Origin: Gammaproteobacteria bacterium
GTDB taxonomy: Bacteria; Pseudomonadota; Gammaproteobacteria; Ga0077536
NCBI GenBank assembly: GCA_024235015.1
Contig: JACKNG010000006.1
Location: 248,001 to 312,000, forward strand
Direction of reading: 5' to 3'
DNA: 64,000 bases
Of this stretch, positions 21,077-31,088 are shown piece after piece (within the stretch, counting starts at the first letter, position 1; the number at the start of each line of letters is the position of its first letter). Made by a program: the position numbers and the translations under genes. The notes under the pieces are model-generated. The model was not told the origin of the DNA. It saw nothing but the letters and a program-made list of their open reading frames with translations, and searched no databases.

Positions 21077-22264
21077 TTACGCGGTCTCGCGCAGGTAGGC
21101 CTGGGCGGCGCCGACCCCGCAACCGGGCACGATCTCGATGCCGCAATCGAGCAACGTCATCTCGGTGCCGGCGAGCGCGCCGAGGATCATGATCTCGTTG
21201 AGATCCCCGAGGTGGCCGATGCGGAAGACCTTGCCGGCGACGTCGGCGAGGCCACCGCCGAGCGAGAGGTCGTAGCGCTCGTAGGCGGTCTTGACGACCT
21301 GCCCCGAGTCCTTGCCGGCGGGCACGAGGATGGCGCTGACGGTGTTCGAATAGAGCTTCGGATCGCGCGCGCACAGTTCCAGCCCCCACGCGGCGACGGC
21401 GCGGCGAACCGCCTCGCCGTAACGGGCGTGGCGCGCGAAGACGTTCTCCAGGCCCTCCTCCAGCAACATGTCGATCGCCGCACGCAAACCGCGCAGCAGG
21501 GTCATGGCCGGGGTGTAGGGGAAGTAGCCCGTCGCGTTGGCGCCCATCATCTGGTCGAAATCGAAGTAGCTGCGCGCGCACCGGGCCTGCTTGCGCGCCT
21601 CGAGCGCCTTCTGGCTCACGCACACGATGCCGAGACCAGTGGGCAGCATGAGGCCTTTCTGCGAACCGCTGACGGCGAGGTCCACGCCCCACTCGTCCAT
21701 GCGGAAATCGATGCTGCCGATGGCACTCACGCCGTCACTCGCGAGCAGCGCGGGATGTTTGCAGTCGTCGAGGATGCGGCGCACGGCGGCGAGATCGCTG
21801 GTCACGCCGGTGGCAGTCTCGTTGTGCGTGACCAGCACCATCTTGATGGTGTGCGCGCTGTCCGCGGCGAGAATCTCGGCATAGCGTTCGAGCGGCACGC
21901 CTTCGCCCCATGGCACCTCGACCAGTTCGACGTCCATGCCGAGGCGCCGGCAGCTCTCCGCCCACAGGTGGCTGAACTGGCCGTAGCGCCCGGCCAGCAC
22001 GCGGTCGCCGGGGCTCAGCGTGTTGGTGATCGCGGCATCCCAACCGCCCGAGCCGGACGACGGAAAGATGAAGACCTGGCCGCTCTCGGTCTTGAAGATC
22101 TTCTTCAGGTCGGCGAACAGCGGCAGCGTGAACTCGGGATGGTCGGGGGCCCGGTGATCCTCGAGCGGGACGTCCATGGCACGGCGTACGCGCTCCGGGA
22201 TGTTGGTGGGACCAGGTACGAAAAGGGCATTCCTTCCAGGCACGATGCATTCTCCGGTTGCCAT
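21077..22264 (-). CDS. sgaA: Serine-glyoxylate aminotransferase (class V)
   Basis: 395 residues of the class V PLP aminotransferases, closest in pattern to serine-glyoxylate/alanine-glyoxylate aminotransferases: LFVPGPTNIPERVRRAMD, RAPDHPEFTLPLFADLKKIF, FPSSGSGGWDAAITNTLSPG, LLASDGVSAIGSIDFRMDEW and the PLP lysine in SGSQKGLMLPTGLG. The reaction turns serine and glyoxylate into hydroxypyruvate and glycine. The immediately following gene encodes a matching reductase with only two bases between them. This pair is part of the serine cycle in methylotrophs and of glyoxylate salvage elsewhere. Other serine-cycle genes (glycerate kinase, malate thiokinase, malyl-CoA lyase) are not in the window, so the pathway cannot be affirmed. 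Confidence 0.88.
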   Translation of the reverse strand: MATGECIVPGRNALFVPGPTNIPERVRRAMDVPLEDHRAPDHPEFTLPLFADLKKIFKTESGQVFIFPSSGSGGWDAAITNTLSPGDRVLAGRYGQFSHLWAESCRRLGMDVELVEVPWGEGVPLERYAEILAADSAHTIKMVLVTHNETATGVTSDLAAVRRILDDCKHPALLASDGVSAIGSIDFRMDEWGVDLAVSGSQKGLMLPTGLGIVCVSQKALEARKQARCARSYFDFDQMMGANATGYFPYTPAMTLLRGLRAAIDMLLEEGLENVFARHARYGEAVRRAVAAWGLELCARDPKLYSNTVSAILVPAGKDSGQVVKTAYERYDLSLGGGLADVAGKVFRIGHLGDLNEIMILGALAGTEMTLLDCGIEIVPGCGVGAAQAYLRETA

Positions 22265-22365
22265 ACGCTGCCGGAAACCGCTCTCTCGACTGCAGACGGA
22301 TTTCGTGGGGCGCAGATCAGGTTGGGTTCGCCGTGGCCGCCGCGCGCTGGCGCGCCGACCCCCGA

Positions 22366-22400
22366 ACGGCGAGCGCGGTACTCTACACGCGGCTCGCCGT
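22366..22400 (-). terminator. Strong hairpin between metZ and sgaA
   Basis: A 12-base-pair stem (ACGGCGAG-CGCG / CGCG-CTCGCCGT, one bulged base) with a 10-base loop, 22 bases after the metZ stop in the 157-base gap before sgaA. No long U-run follows. It may end or weaken the metZ transcript, or stabilise its 3' end; the rest of the gap shows no further signal. Confidence 0.4.
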
Positions 22401-22421
22401 CCGGCGCAAACGGCACTGCCT

Positions 22422-23609
22422 TCAGGCGATCCCGTGCAGCGCCCGGGCCAGGTCCGCGACGAGGTCGTCGGCGTCCTCCAGGCCGATCGACAGCCTCAGC
22501 AGGCCCTCGCTCACCCCCATGGCATCGCGTTCGGCCTGGCTCAGCCGGCCGTGGGTGGTGGTCGCCGGGTGGGTGACGATGCTCTTGGCATCGCCCAGGT
22601 TGGCGGTAATCGAGAAGTAGCGCAGGTGGTCGACGACGTGCCAGGCGGCGGCGCGGTCGACGAGTTCGAAGCTGACGATGCCGCCGAAGCCGGCCTGCTG
22701 CCGCGCGGCCAGCGCATGCTGGGGATGCGAGGCGAGCCCGGGGTAGAACACGCGCCGCACCTCGGGCCGCTGCTCGAGCCAGCTCGCGATGGCCAGGGCG
22801 TTGCGGCAATGGCGCTCCATGCGGATGGGCAGGGTCTCCAGCCCCTTGAGGAAGACCCAGGCATTGAACGGGCTCATGCTGGGACCGGCCGTGCGCAGGA
22901 ACGGAAACACCTTCTTGTCGACGATCTCGGCCGGGCCGACGATGGCACCGCCGAGGCAACGGCCCTGGCCGTCGAGGAACTTGGTCGCCGAGTGGATGAC
23001 GAGGTCGGCGCCGAGCGCGAGCGGGCGCTGCAGCGCCGGCGTGCAGAAACAGTTGTCGACCACCAGCCAGGCGCCGTGCTCGTGCGCCAGCGCGGCCAGC
23101 GCTTCGAGGTCGGCGACCTCGGTGAGCGGATTCGACGGCGTCTCCAGGAACAGCATGCGCGTGGCCGGGGTGATGGCGGCGCGCCAGGCATCGAGATCGG
23201 TGAGATCGACCAGGCTGGCCTGGACGCCGAAGCGCGGCAGCACGTTGGAGAACAGCGATACCGAGGTGCCGAAGATGCTGCGCGAAGCGACGACGTGGTC
23301 GCCCGCGCCCAGTACCGCCATCACCAGGCTCAGGATGGCGCTCATGCCCGAGGCGGTGGCGATGGCGCGCTCACCGCCCTCGAGCGCGGCAAGACGCTCC
23401 TCGAAGGCGCGCACGGTGGGATTGGTGAAGCGGCTGTAGACGTTGCCCGGTTCCTCGCCGGCAAAGCGCGCGGCGGCCTGGGCGGCGCTCTCGAAGCAGA
23501 AACTCGAGGTCAGGAACAACGCTTCGCTGTGCTCCATCTCAGCGGTACGGAAACTGCCGGCGCGGCAGGCGAGCGTGGCGAGGGAAGGCTGGTCGATGTG
23601 GTCGTTCAT
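22422..23609 (-). CDS. metZ: O-succinylhomoserine sulfhydrylase
   Basis: 395 residues, a Cys/Met-metabolism PLP enzyme. It makes homocysteine from O-succinylhomoserine and sulfide. Motifs: SSFCFESAAQAAARFAGEE, YSRFTNPTVRAFEERLAALE, ATASGMSAILSLVMAVLGAG, LFLETPSNPLTEVADLEALA, VVDNCFCTPALQRPLALGAD and the PLP lysine in HSATKFLDGQGRCLGG, the form typical of MetZ next to purF in Pseudomonas. ATG at 23609 opens MNDHIDQPSLATLACRAG; an upstream in-frame extension is Arg/Pro-rich and looks non-coding. Its leader has a perfect palindrome and a duplicated TTGACA element, suggesting its own promoter apart from purF. Confidence 0.94.
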   Translation of the reverse strand: MNDHIDQPSLATLACRAGSFRTAEMEHSEALFLTSSFCFESAAQAAARFAGEEPGNVYSRFTNPTVRAFEERLAALEGGERAIATASGMSAILSLVMAVLGAGDHVVASRSIFGTSVSLFSNVLPRFGVQASLVDLTDLDAWRAAITPATRMLFLETPSNPLTEVADLEALAALAHEHGAWLVVDNCFCTPALQRPLALGADLVIHSATKFLDGQGRCLGGAIVGPAEIVDKKVFPFLRTAGPSMSPFNAWVFLKGLETLPIRMERHCRNALAIASWLEQRPEVRRVFYPGLASHPQHALAARQQAGFGGIVSFELVDRAAAWHVVDHLRYFSITANLGDAKSIVTHPATTTHGRLSQAERDAMGVSEGLLRLSIGLEDADDLVADLARALHGIA

Positions 23610-23630
23610 GGCGGTGTGCCCCGTGGTTCG

Positions 23631-23652
23631 CCGGCCTCGTCGACGAGGCCGG
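23631..23652. promoter_or_regulatory. Perfect 22-base palindrome in the metZ leader
   Basis: CCGGCCTCGTC joined directly to its reverse complement GACGAGGCCGG, 21 bases upstream of the metZ ATG. There is no loop, so as DNA it is a two-fold symmetric site suited to a dimeric regulator; as RNA it would form a short hairpin near the ribosome-binding region. No known operator is recognised. Confidence 0.5.
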
Positions 23653-23713
23653 GGCGGGCGGAGAAATACCGCCACGGCGCACACCAGAACTGGTCTGCAT
23701 CGCTTTAGCGGAA

Positions 23714-23742
23714 TTTCTGATGCGCCCGCAAGCTGATGTCAA
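23714..23742 (-). promoter_or_regulatory. Candidate sigma-70 promoter of metZ
   Basis: On the minus strand TTGACA (perfect -35, 23742-23737) is followed after 17 bases by CAGAAA, a weak -10 (23719-23714), 105 bases upstream of the metZ ATG. The -35 lies in the 14-mer TGTCAAATCGGCGC (plus strand, 23737-23750) that is repeated exactly at 23789-23802, giving a second TTGACA with TACGGT 18 bases downstream. Either copy could be the start signal. Confidence 0.4.
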
Positions 23743-23802
23743 ATCGGCGCAGAATGCGGCGCGCACCGTAAGGCATGACGCGCCGCGCTGTCAAATCGGC
23801 GC
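23737..23802. repeat. Exact 14-base direct repeat upstream of metZ
   Basis: TGTCAAATCGGCGC occurs at 23737-23750 and 23789-23802, 52 bases apart, in the short gap between the purF stop and metZ. On the minus strand each copy reads GCGCCGATTTGACA and contains a perfect -35 hexamer. It may be a duplicated promoter or a regulator site. Confidence 0.6.
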
Positions 23803-23804
23803 TC

Positions 23805-25331
23805 TCAGCCGTCGGCGGCGCTGTTGGCGGCGTAGAGATCGCGCAGGGAATCCTCGTCGCCGCCGCGCTTCTCCTTGGCCTCGTCGGAACGCGCCCGGCT
23901 GACGTGATCGAGATAGACCGCGGAGACGTCGCCGGTGACGTACTCGCCGCTGAAGCAGGACTGCTCGAAGTCGTGGATGTCGGAATTGCCGCGCCGGGCG
24001 GCGTCGACCAGCGCATCGAGATCCTGATAAATCAGCCGGTCGGCGCCGATCAACCGGCAGATCTCAGCCTCGTCGCGGTTGTAGGCGATGAGCTCCTCGC
24101 TGGTCGGCATGTCGATGCCGTAGACGTTGGGATAGCGCACCGGCGGCGCGGCGGACGCGAAGTAGACCTTGGCCGCACCGGCCTCCCGCGCCATCTCGAT
24201 GATCTGCCCGGAAGTGGTGCCGCGCACGATCGAATCGTCGACCAGCAACACGTTCTTGCCTTCGAACTCGAGGCCGATCGCGTTCAGCTTCTGGCGTACC
24301 GATTTCCGCCGCAACGCCTGCCCCGGCATGATGAAGGTGCGCGGGATGTAACGGTTCTTGATGAAGCCCTCGCGGTACTTGACGTCCAGCGTATGGGCCA
24401 GTTCGAGCGCGGCGGTGCGTGCGGTGTCGGGGATCGGGATGACCACGTCGATGTCGTGGTCCTGCCACTCGCGCATGATCTTCTCGGCCAGCGCCTCGCC
24501 CATGCGCATGCGCGCCTTGTGCACCGAGATGCCGTCGATGATCGAATCGGGGCGGGCAAAGTACACGTGTTCGAAGATGCACGGCGCATAGCCGCCGCCG
24601 CTCGCGCACTGGCGGCGTTCGAGCGTGCCCTGCTTGCTGATGAACACCGCCTCGCCCGGCGCGATGTCGTCGATCAACTCGAAGCCGAGCGCATCGATGG
24701 CGACGGACTCGGAAGCCACCGCGTATTCCATCCCGTCCGGGGTCTCGCGACCGCCGTAGACGATCGGGCGGATACCGAAAGGGTCGCGGAAGGCGACCAC
24801 GCCGACGCCGGTGATCAGTGCGACCACGGCATAGGCGCCCTTGCAGCGCTCGTGCACGCGGGCGACCGCGGCGAAGACGTCCTCGGCGTCGATGCGCAGC
24901 TTACCCAGGCGTTGCAGTTCGTGGGCGAAGACGTTGAGCAGGACCTCGGAGTCCGACTCGGTGTTGATGTGGCGCAGCTCGTCCTCGTAGAGCTCCTGCT
25001 TGAGCTTGGCGGAATTGGTCAGGTTGCCGTTGTGCGCGAGGGTGATGCCGTAGGGCGAATTGACGTAGAACGGCTGGGCCTCGGCGTTGGACGACACGCC
25101 GGCAGTCGGGTAACGCACGTGCCCGATGCCCATGCGTCCGCGCAGGTTGAGCATGTGGCGGGTGTGGAAGACGTCGCGCACCAGGCCGTTGGACTTGCGC
25201 AGGTAGAGCCGACCGTCTTCGTAGGTCGCGATGCCGGCGGCGTCCTGGCCACGGTGCTGGAGTACCGTGAGGCCGTCGTAGAGCATCTGGTTGACGGCCG
25301 ACCGGGCCACGATGCCGATGATTCCACACAC
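23805..25331 (-). CDS. purF: Amidophosphoribosyltransferase
   Basis: 508 residues, first committed enzyme of purine synthesis (PRPP plus glutamine to phosphoribosylamine). The start is GTG followed by TGT, giving Met-Cys; the Cys in MCGIIGIV becomes the N-terminal nucleophile of the glutaminase domain. Other marks: [20 protein letters not shown] [40 protein letters not shown], and the PRPP loop in [19 protein letters not shown]. The length agrees with the E. coli type rather than the iron-sulfur type with a long propeptide. It follows cvpA by 15 bases, the widely conserved cvpA-purF pair. Confidence 0.97.
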   Translation of the reverse strand: MCGIIGIVARSAVNQMLYDGLTVLQHRGQDAAGIATYEDGRLYLRKSNGLVRDVFHTRHMLNLRGRMGIGHVRYPTAGVSSNAEAQPFYVNSPYGITLAHNGNLTNSAKLKQELYEDELRHINTESDSEVLLNVFAHELQRLGKLRIDAEDVFAAVARVHERCKGAYAVVALITGVGVVAFRDPFGIRPIVYGGRETPDGMEYAVASESVAIDALGFELIDDIAPGEAVFISKQGTLERRQCASGGGYAPCIFEHVYFARPDSIIDGISVHKARMRMGEALAEKIMREWQDHDIDVVIPIPDTARTAALELAHTLDVKYREGFIKNRYIPRTFIMPGQALRRKSVRQKLNAIGLEFEGKNVLLVDDSIVRGTTSGQIIEMAREAGAAKVYFASAAPPVRYPNVYGIDMPTSEELIAYNRDEAEICRLIGADRLIYQDLDALVDAARRGNSDIHDFEQSCFSGEYVTGDVSAVYLDHVSRARSDEAKEKRGGDEDSLRDLYAANSAADG

Positions 25332-25346
25332 GTCAGTTCACCTGCT

Positions 25347-25835
25347 TCAGAAGGCGAAATTGCCGGCCAGATCGGGCGGCAACCAGTTCAGGGCATAGAG
25401 CGCCGCGGTCTCGAACGGCGGGATGGTCTGCGCTTCCTGCCACCAGGGCTGCGTCGGCAACGGCGTGAGGCCGGCCAGCAGCACGGCGATGCCGACGATG
25501 GCCGCGCCGCGTGCGAAACCGAACACCGCGCCGAGCAGGCGATCGGTGCCGCTGAGCCCGGTGCTCTCGATCAGCTTACCGATGACGAAGTTGACCACGC
25601 CGACACCGATCAGGGTGGCGACCAGCACGGCGACGAAGGCGATCACCAGCCGTGCCGTCGCGACCGCGACGTAGGGCTCGAGCAGCGCGCTGGCGGTCGA
25701 CGAGAAATGTATCGCCATCCAGAACGCCGCCACCCACGCCAGCAGGGACAGCATCTCCTTGACGAATCCGCGCAGCACGCTGACCAGGATCGAGACCAGG
25801 ATGACGGCGAGGATGGCGATGTCGGCCCAGTTCAT
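25347..25835 (-). CDS. cvpA: CvpA family inner-membrane protein
   Basis: 162 residues with about four membrane segments: ADIAILAVILVSILVSVLRG, then MLSLLAWVAAFWMAIHF, LVIAFVAVLVATLIGVGVV and GAAIVGIAVLLAGLTPLP. The motif GTDRLLGAVFGFARGA is characteristic. In E. coli CvpA is needed for colicin V export and for bile-salt tolerance; the biochemical role is unclear. ATG start. Upstream on the minus strand TAAACT (25871-25866) in TTGCTAAACTCGCGG could be a -10 box, without a clear -35. Confidence 0.92.
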   Translation of the reverse strand: MNWADIAILAVILVSILVSVLRGFVKEMLSLLAWVAAFWMAIHFSSTASALLEPYVAVATARLVIAFVAVLVATLIGVGVVNFVIGKLIESTGLSGTDRLLGAVFGFARGAAIVGIAVLLAGLTPLPTQPWWQEAQTIPPFETAALYALNWLPPDLAGNFAF

Positions 25836-25965
25836 AACGGTGCCGTCGGCGGGGTGAGGGCCGCGAGTTTAGCAAGGAAGCTATGCAAAAGTGAGCGGAC
25901 CTGCCCGCGGGCAAGGCGCGCGGGCTTCGAGGCGCGCCGTTCACGCGCGACGAATGGGCACCGCA

Positions 25966-26003
25966 GAAGCCCGCGCAACGCCGCCGTCCGGCGGCGCGGG
26001 CGC
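25966..26003. other. GC-rich hairpin between dedD and cvpA
   Basis: Inner stem CGCCGCCG / CGGCGGCG (25979-25996) with outer GCCCG / CGGGC arms. It lies in the 218-base gap between the dedD stop and cvpA. There is no U-run, so a terminator role is uncertain; it may separate the folC-dedD transcript from cvpA-purF. The rest of the gap is GC-rich and featureless apart from the possible cvpA -10 box. Confidence 0.4.
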
Positions 26004-26053
26004 TCTTGCCGCGTGTCCCGACGCCACCCGCGGCCAGCAGAGCCGCCCCACGC

Positions 26054-26761
26054 TCACGGGTAGTGCAGCAGCAGGCCCTTCAGGTCGAACTGTTCGGCGA
26101 GCCGGCCGCGCACCTGCTCGGCCTCGCCGCGGCTGCCCTGCGGGCCGACCCGCACCTTGTACACCAGGGCGCCCTGCTCGGCGCGCTTCTCGACGTAGCC
26201 CGGGAAGCCGGCGGCGCGCAGCTTGTCGCTGAGGCGGGCGGCGTTCTCGGCATTGTTGAAGCTGCCGAGCTGCACCGTCCAGGCCGGGTCGCCACCGCCG
26301 GCCGGCGGCGCCGGCCGCGTGACGGGCGCCTCGGGCGCGGGTGGCGGGGGCGCCGGCGGCGGGCTCTTCGCCGCGGCCGGCGGCGTGCTCTCGTCCGCGG
26401 GGGCCACGCGGGGTGGCGGCTCGGGTGCCGGTGGGGTGGGCGGAGCCGTGCCTGCCGTCGCGCCGGCCTCCGCGCCGCTGTCCGTGGTACTGGCCGCCTC
26501 GCCCGGCCCCTCCTCCATCGCGGCGACGTCGTCCGGCAGCTCGACCCGGTTCGCGGCGCGCTGTTCGAGCTCGGCGATGGCCGCCTCGTCGACGGGCTCG
26601 ACGCGCGACTCGAAGGCGTCCTGTGGTGGCGGCGGAATGTCGACGGCCTCGGCCGGGCGCGTTTCCAGCGTGTCCTGGTCGAGGATCAAGGGGATGAAGA
26701 CCACGCCCAGCGCGACCAGCACGGCGGCGCCGACCACGCGCTGCTTGAGCTGGCGATCCAT
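26054..26761 (-). CDS. dedD: SPOR-domain protein, DedD-like
   Basis: 235 residues: a short cytosolic start (MDRQLKQRVVG), one membrane helix (AAVLVALGVVFIPLILD), a long Pro/Ala/Glu-rich periplasmic linker (about residues 30-155) and a C-terminal SPOR domain (about 158-232: PAWTVQLGSFNNAENAARLS, KVRVGPQGSRGEAEQVRGRL). SPOR domains bind denuded glycan at the septum; DedD supports cell division. Position between folC and cvpA is the conserved one. Its ATG shares one base with the folC stop (TGATG), so translation is coupled. Confidence 0.93.
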   Translation of the reverse strand: MDRQLKQRVVGAAVLVALGVVFIPLILDQDTLETRPAEAVDIPPPPQDAFESRVEPVDEAAIAELEQRAANRVELPDDVAAMEEGPGEAASTTDSGAEAGATAGTAPPTPPAPEPPPRVAPADESTPPAAAKSPPPAPPPPAPEAPVTRPAPPAGGGDPAWTVQLGSFNNAENAARLSDKLRAAGFPGYVEKRAEQGALVYKVRVGPQGSRGEAEQVRGRLAEQFDLKGLLLHYP

Positions 26762-28088
26762 CAGGCCGGGCCCTGGCGCTCGAGCAGGCCCATCATCGCG
26801 CCCACGGTCAGGAACGAACCCAGCACCAGGACGCGGTCACCCGGCACTGCGCCGGCGACGATGGTGGCATGGGCCTGCGCCACCGCGGGGTGGCAGGTCG
26901 CGCCGAGGCGCGGGTCGAGGCTGGCCAGGCAGTCGGCGAGTTCCGTCGCGCGCGCGCCGTTGGCGCCCGGCAGGTCGGTGAAGTGCCAGCAGTCGACGTG
27001 ACCGAGCAGAGCGCGCAGGTACTCGCGATGGTTCTTGGTGCGCAGCATGCCGACCAGGGCATGGGTGCGCCCGCTGCATGGCGCGGTCGCGAGGGTCGCG
27101 GCGAAGATCGCCGCCGCCTGCGGGTTGTGCGCCACGTCCATGACGTACTCGTGATCGCCGGCCAGGCGCTCGAAGCGGCCGTGCAACACGACGCCGGCCA
27201 GGCCGCTGCGGATGGCCGCCTCGTCGACCGGCAGGCGGTCGGCGAGGCATTCGATCGTGGCCAGCGCCCCGGCCGCGTTGCGGTACTGGTGCAACCCATC
27301 GAGGGCAGGATGCGGCAGCGCTTCGAGCAGGCGCCGTGCGTTCCACCAGTTCCAGCCCGCGGCACTGCGTTCGAAGGCGAAATCGGCGCCAATCAGGTGC
27401 AGCTCGGCACCCAGCGTCGCGGCATGCTCGACCAGGGTGGCGGGCGCGACGTGGTCCGAGCACACCACCGGCCTGCCGGCACGCATGATGCCCGCCTTCT
27501 CCAGCGCGATCGCCTCGCGGGTCGAACCGAGCCAGTCCTCGTGGTCGAGCCCGATGGCGGCGATGAGGGCGACGTCGGCATCGACGATGTTGACCGCATC
27601 GAGCCGCCCGCCCAGGCCCACCTCGAGGATGACGACGTCGAGCGTGGCGCGTTCGAACAGGCTCAGCGCGGCGAGGGTGGCGAACTCGAAGTAGGTCAGC
27701 GAGACGTCACCGCGCGCGGCTTCGACCGCGGCAAAGGCATCGCGGATCGGCTCATCCCGGACGGCGCTGCCGTCGATGCGGATGCGCTCGTTGTAACGGA
27801 TCAGGTGGGGCGAGGTGTAGGCGCCGACCCGGTACCCGGCGGCCCGCCACACGGCTTCGAGCAGGGCCACGCTCGAGCCCTTGCCATTGGTGCCCGCCAC
27901 GGTGACCACGACCGGCGCCGGGCGCTGCAGGCCGAGACGTGCCGCGACTTCGCGCGAGCGCTCGAGACCGAGGTCGATGTGATCGCCGCGACCGCGCTCC
28001 AGCCAGCCCAGCCAGCTGGCGAGCGGTGCCTCCGCGCCTGGCGCGGGCTCGGGAAGGTCGACCAGGACGTCCTGCCCGCTCGCCGCCA

Positions 28089-28089
<1 letters not shown>
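26761..28089 (-). CDS. folC: Bifunctional folylpolyglutamate/dihydrofolate synthase
   Basis: 442 residues. FolC adds glutamates to folates and forms dihydrofolate from dihydropteroate. Marks: the ATP loop in VVTVAGTNGKGSSVALLEAV, YTSPHLIRYNERIRIDG, FEFATLAALSLFERATLDVV, LEVGLGGRLDAVNIVDADVA, GLDHEDWLGSTREAIALEKA and VMDVAHNPQAA. The ATG at 28089 shares a base with the accD stop (TGATG) and the stop shares a base with dedD, so accD-folC-dedD is a tight operon. The residue string before LPEPAPG is variable, which leaves the exact start slightly open. Confidence 0.96.
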
Positions 28090-28985
<896 letters not shown>

Positions 28986-29004
28986 GCGATGTTCTCCCGC
29001 AGCT

Positions 29005-29853
29005 TCAGCGCGACCGGCGCTCGCCGTCGATGCCCTGACGCAGGCTGGCGACGTAAGCCTCGACGGCGGCCGCCACGGCCGCGGCGTCGCCGCCGCGCTC
29101 GATGATCTCGACGATCGCGCTGCCCACGATCACGGCGTCGGCGACCGCCGCCGCGGCGGCTGCCGCCGCCGGCGTGCGGATGCCGAAACCGATGCCGACG
29201 GGCAGGCCGGCGAACGCCCGCGTCATGGCCACGCGCTGGCCGATCTCGTCGATGGCGGCGGCCTTGTCGCCGGTCACGCCCTTGACCGAGACGAAATAGA
29301 CGAAACCGGAGGCCGCGGCGCACACCGTGCGGATGCGGCGCTCCGGCGAATTGGGCGCGACCAGGAAGACCTGGTCGAGCCCTGCGGCACGCAGGGCGGC
29401 ATTGAAGTCGGCCGCCTCTTCCGGCGGCAGATCGACGACCAGCGCGCCATCGACGCCGGCGGCCGCGGCGCGCTCGGCGAAACGCGCCGCACCCATGTGC
29501 TCGAAGGGATTGAGGTAGCCCATCAACACCACCGGGGTGTCGCTATCCTCGCGGCGGAATTCGCCGACGCAGGCAAGCACGTCGTCGAGGCTGGTGCCGT
29601 GGGCGAGCGCACGCTCGCTGGCGCGCTGGATGACCTCGCCGTCGGCCATGGGGTCGGAGAAGGGTACGCCGAGTTCGATGATGTCGGCGCCACCGCGCAC
29701 CAGGGCGTGCATGTAGGCCGGCGTCGCTGCCACGCTCGGGTCACCGGCGGTGATGAAGGTGATGAGGCCCTTGCGACCTTGCGCGGCCAGCGCGTCGAAA
29801 CGCGCCGCGATACGCGTGGGCGCGGTCGCTGCAGAGGTGTTCGCCATGCTCAC
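29005..29853 (-). CDS. trpA: Tryptophan synthase subunit alpha
   Basis: About 280 residues. It splits indole-3-glycerol phosphate and passes indole to TrpB. Marks: [67 protein letters not shown] and [14 protein letters not shown]. Catalytic Glu is in ELGVPFSDP and Asp in the following segment as usual. Two starts are possible: GTG 29853, which overlaps the trpB stop as GTGA and has GAGG 9 bases upstream, or ATG 29847. The GTG is favoured for spacing. The pair trpB-trpA is inserted between trpF and accD, where Pseudomonas has no trpBA. Confidence 0.95.
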   Translation of the reverse strand: MSMANTSAATAPTRIAARFDALAAQGRKGLITFITAGDPSVAATPAYMHALVRGGADIIELGVPFSDPMADGEVIQRASERALAHGTSLDDVLACVGEFRREDSDTPVVLMGYLNPFEHMGAARFAERAAAAGVDGALVVDLPPEEAADFNAALRAAGLDQVFLVAPNSPERRIRTVCAAASGFVYFVSVKGVTGDKAAAIDEIGQRVAMTRAFAGLPVGIGFGIRTPAAAAAAAAVADAVIVGSAIVEIIERGGDAAAVAAAVEAYVASLRQGIDGERRSR

Positions 29854-31088
29854 AGTGTAATGCCTCGCAGTGCGGCGACGGTCTGGATGTCCTTGTCGCC
29901 GCGACCGGACAGGTTGACGACGACGACCTGGTCGGTGCGCATCTCGCGCGCCATCTTCTCGGCATGGGCGAGGGCATGGCTCGACTCCAGCGCGGGAATG
30001 ATGCCCTCGAGGTGGGTCAGGGTATCGAAGGCGGTCAAGGCCTCATCGTCGGTGATCGCCGCGTACTGCGCGCGCCCGGTGTCCTTGAGCCAGGCATGCT
30101 CGGGCCCCACACCGGGGTAGTCGAGGCCGGCCGAGACCGAGTGGGTGGCCTCGATCTGACCGCACTCGTCCTGCATCAGATAGGTGCGGTTGCCGTGCAG
30201 GACGCCGGGCGCGCCGGCATTGAGCGGCGCCGAATGACGACCGCTGGCGATGCCGTCGCCGGCCGCCTCGACCCCGACCAGGGCGACCTCGGCGTCGTTG
30301 ATGAACGGATAGAACATGCCGATCGCGTTCGAGCCGCCACCAACGCAGGCGACCAGCGCGTCGGGCAGGCGTCCGATCTGGTCCAGGCACTGGACGCGGG
30401 TCTCGCGGCCGATGACCGACTGGAAATCGCGCACCATGGCCGGGTAGGGATGCGGGCCGGCCACCGTACCGATGATGTAGAAGGTGTCGTCGACGTTGCT
30501 GACCCAGTCGCGCAGCGCCTCGTTGAGGGCGTCCTTCAGCGTGCGCGAGCCCGAGGTCACCGGCGCAACTTCGGCACCCAGCAGCTTCATGCGGAACACG
30601 TTCGGCGACTGGCGCTGGATGTCCTCGGCGCCCATGTAGACCCGGCAGCGCATGCCGAAGCGTGCCGCCACCGTGGCCGTCGCCACGCCGTGCTGGCCGG
30701 CGCCGGTCTCGGCGATCACGCGCGGCTTGCCCATGCGTCGTGCGAGCAGGGCCTGGCCGATGGTGTTGTTCACCTTGTGCGCGCCGGTGTGATTGAGATC
30801 CTCGCGCTTGAGATAGATGCGCGCCCCGCCGAGCGATTCCGACCAGCGCCGCGCGTAGTACAGCGGCGACGGACGGCCCACGTAGTGACGCAGGTCGTCG
30901 TCGAACTCGGCGAGGAACTCGGGATCGGCGAGATAGTGACGATAGGCGGCGTCGAGCTCGAGCAGCGGCTCCATCAGGGTTTCGGCGACGAACCGGCCGC
31001 CGTAGGGGCCGAAATGCCCGTTGGCGTCGGGAAACGGGGTCTCGCCGCCGATGCCGGGCAGGGCGCCCGGGTCAGGTCTGGCATTCAA
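29850..31088 (-). CDS. trpB: Tryptophan synthase subunit beta
   Basis: 412 residues. PLP enzyme joining indole and serine. Marks: [40 protein letters not shown] with the PLP lysine in [38 protein letters not shown] and [19 protein letters not shown]. The start is a TTG at 31088 inside the 3' end of trpF (17-base overlap), with GAGG 8 bases upstream; MNARPDPG is a normal leader length. Coupled to trpF before and trpA after, so trpF-trpB-trpA is one unit. Confidence 0.96.
   Translation of the reverse strand: MNARPDPGALPGIGGETPFPDANGHFGPYGGRFVAETLMEPLLELDAAYRHYLADPEFLAEFDDDLRHYVGRPSPLYYARRWSESLGGARIYLKREDLNHTGAHKVNNTIGQALLARRMGKPRVIAETGAGQHGVATATVAARFGMRCRVYMGAEDIQRQSPNVFRMKLLGAEVAPVTSGSRTLKDALNEALRDWVSNVDDTFYIIGTVAGPHPYPAMVRDFQSVIGRETRVQCLDQIGRLPDALVACVGGGSNAIGMFYPFINDAEVALVGVEAAGDGIASGRHSAPLNAGAPGVLHGNRTYLMQDECGQIEATHSVSAGLDYPGVGPEHAWLKDTGRAQYAAITDDEALTAFDTLTHLEGIIPALESSHALAHAEKMAREMRTDQVVVVNLSGRGDKDIQTVAALRGITL

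Noticed and set aside
23610..23804. A SAM riboswitch upstream of metZ
   Set aside because: The spacer lacks the conserved SAM-I or SAM-II core; only a palindrome and a 14-mer repeat are visible.
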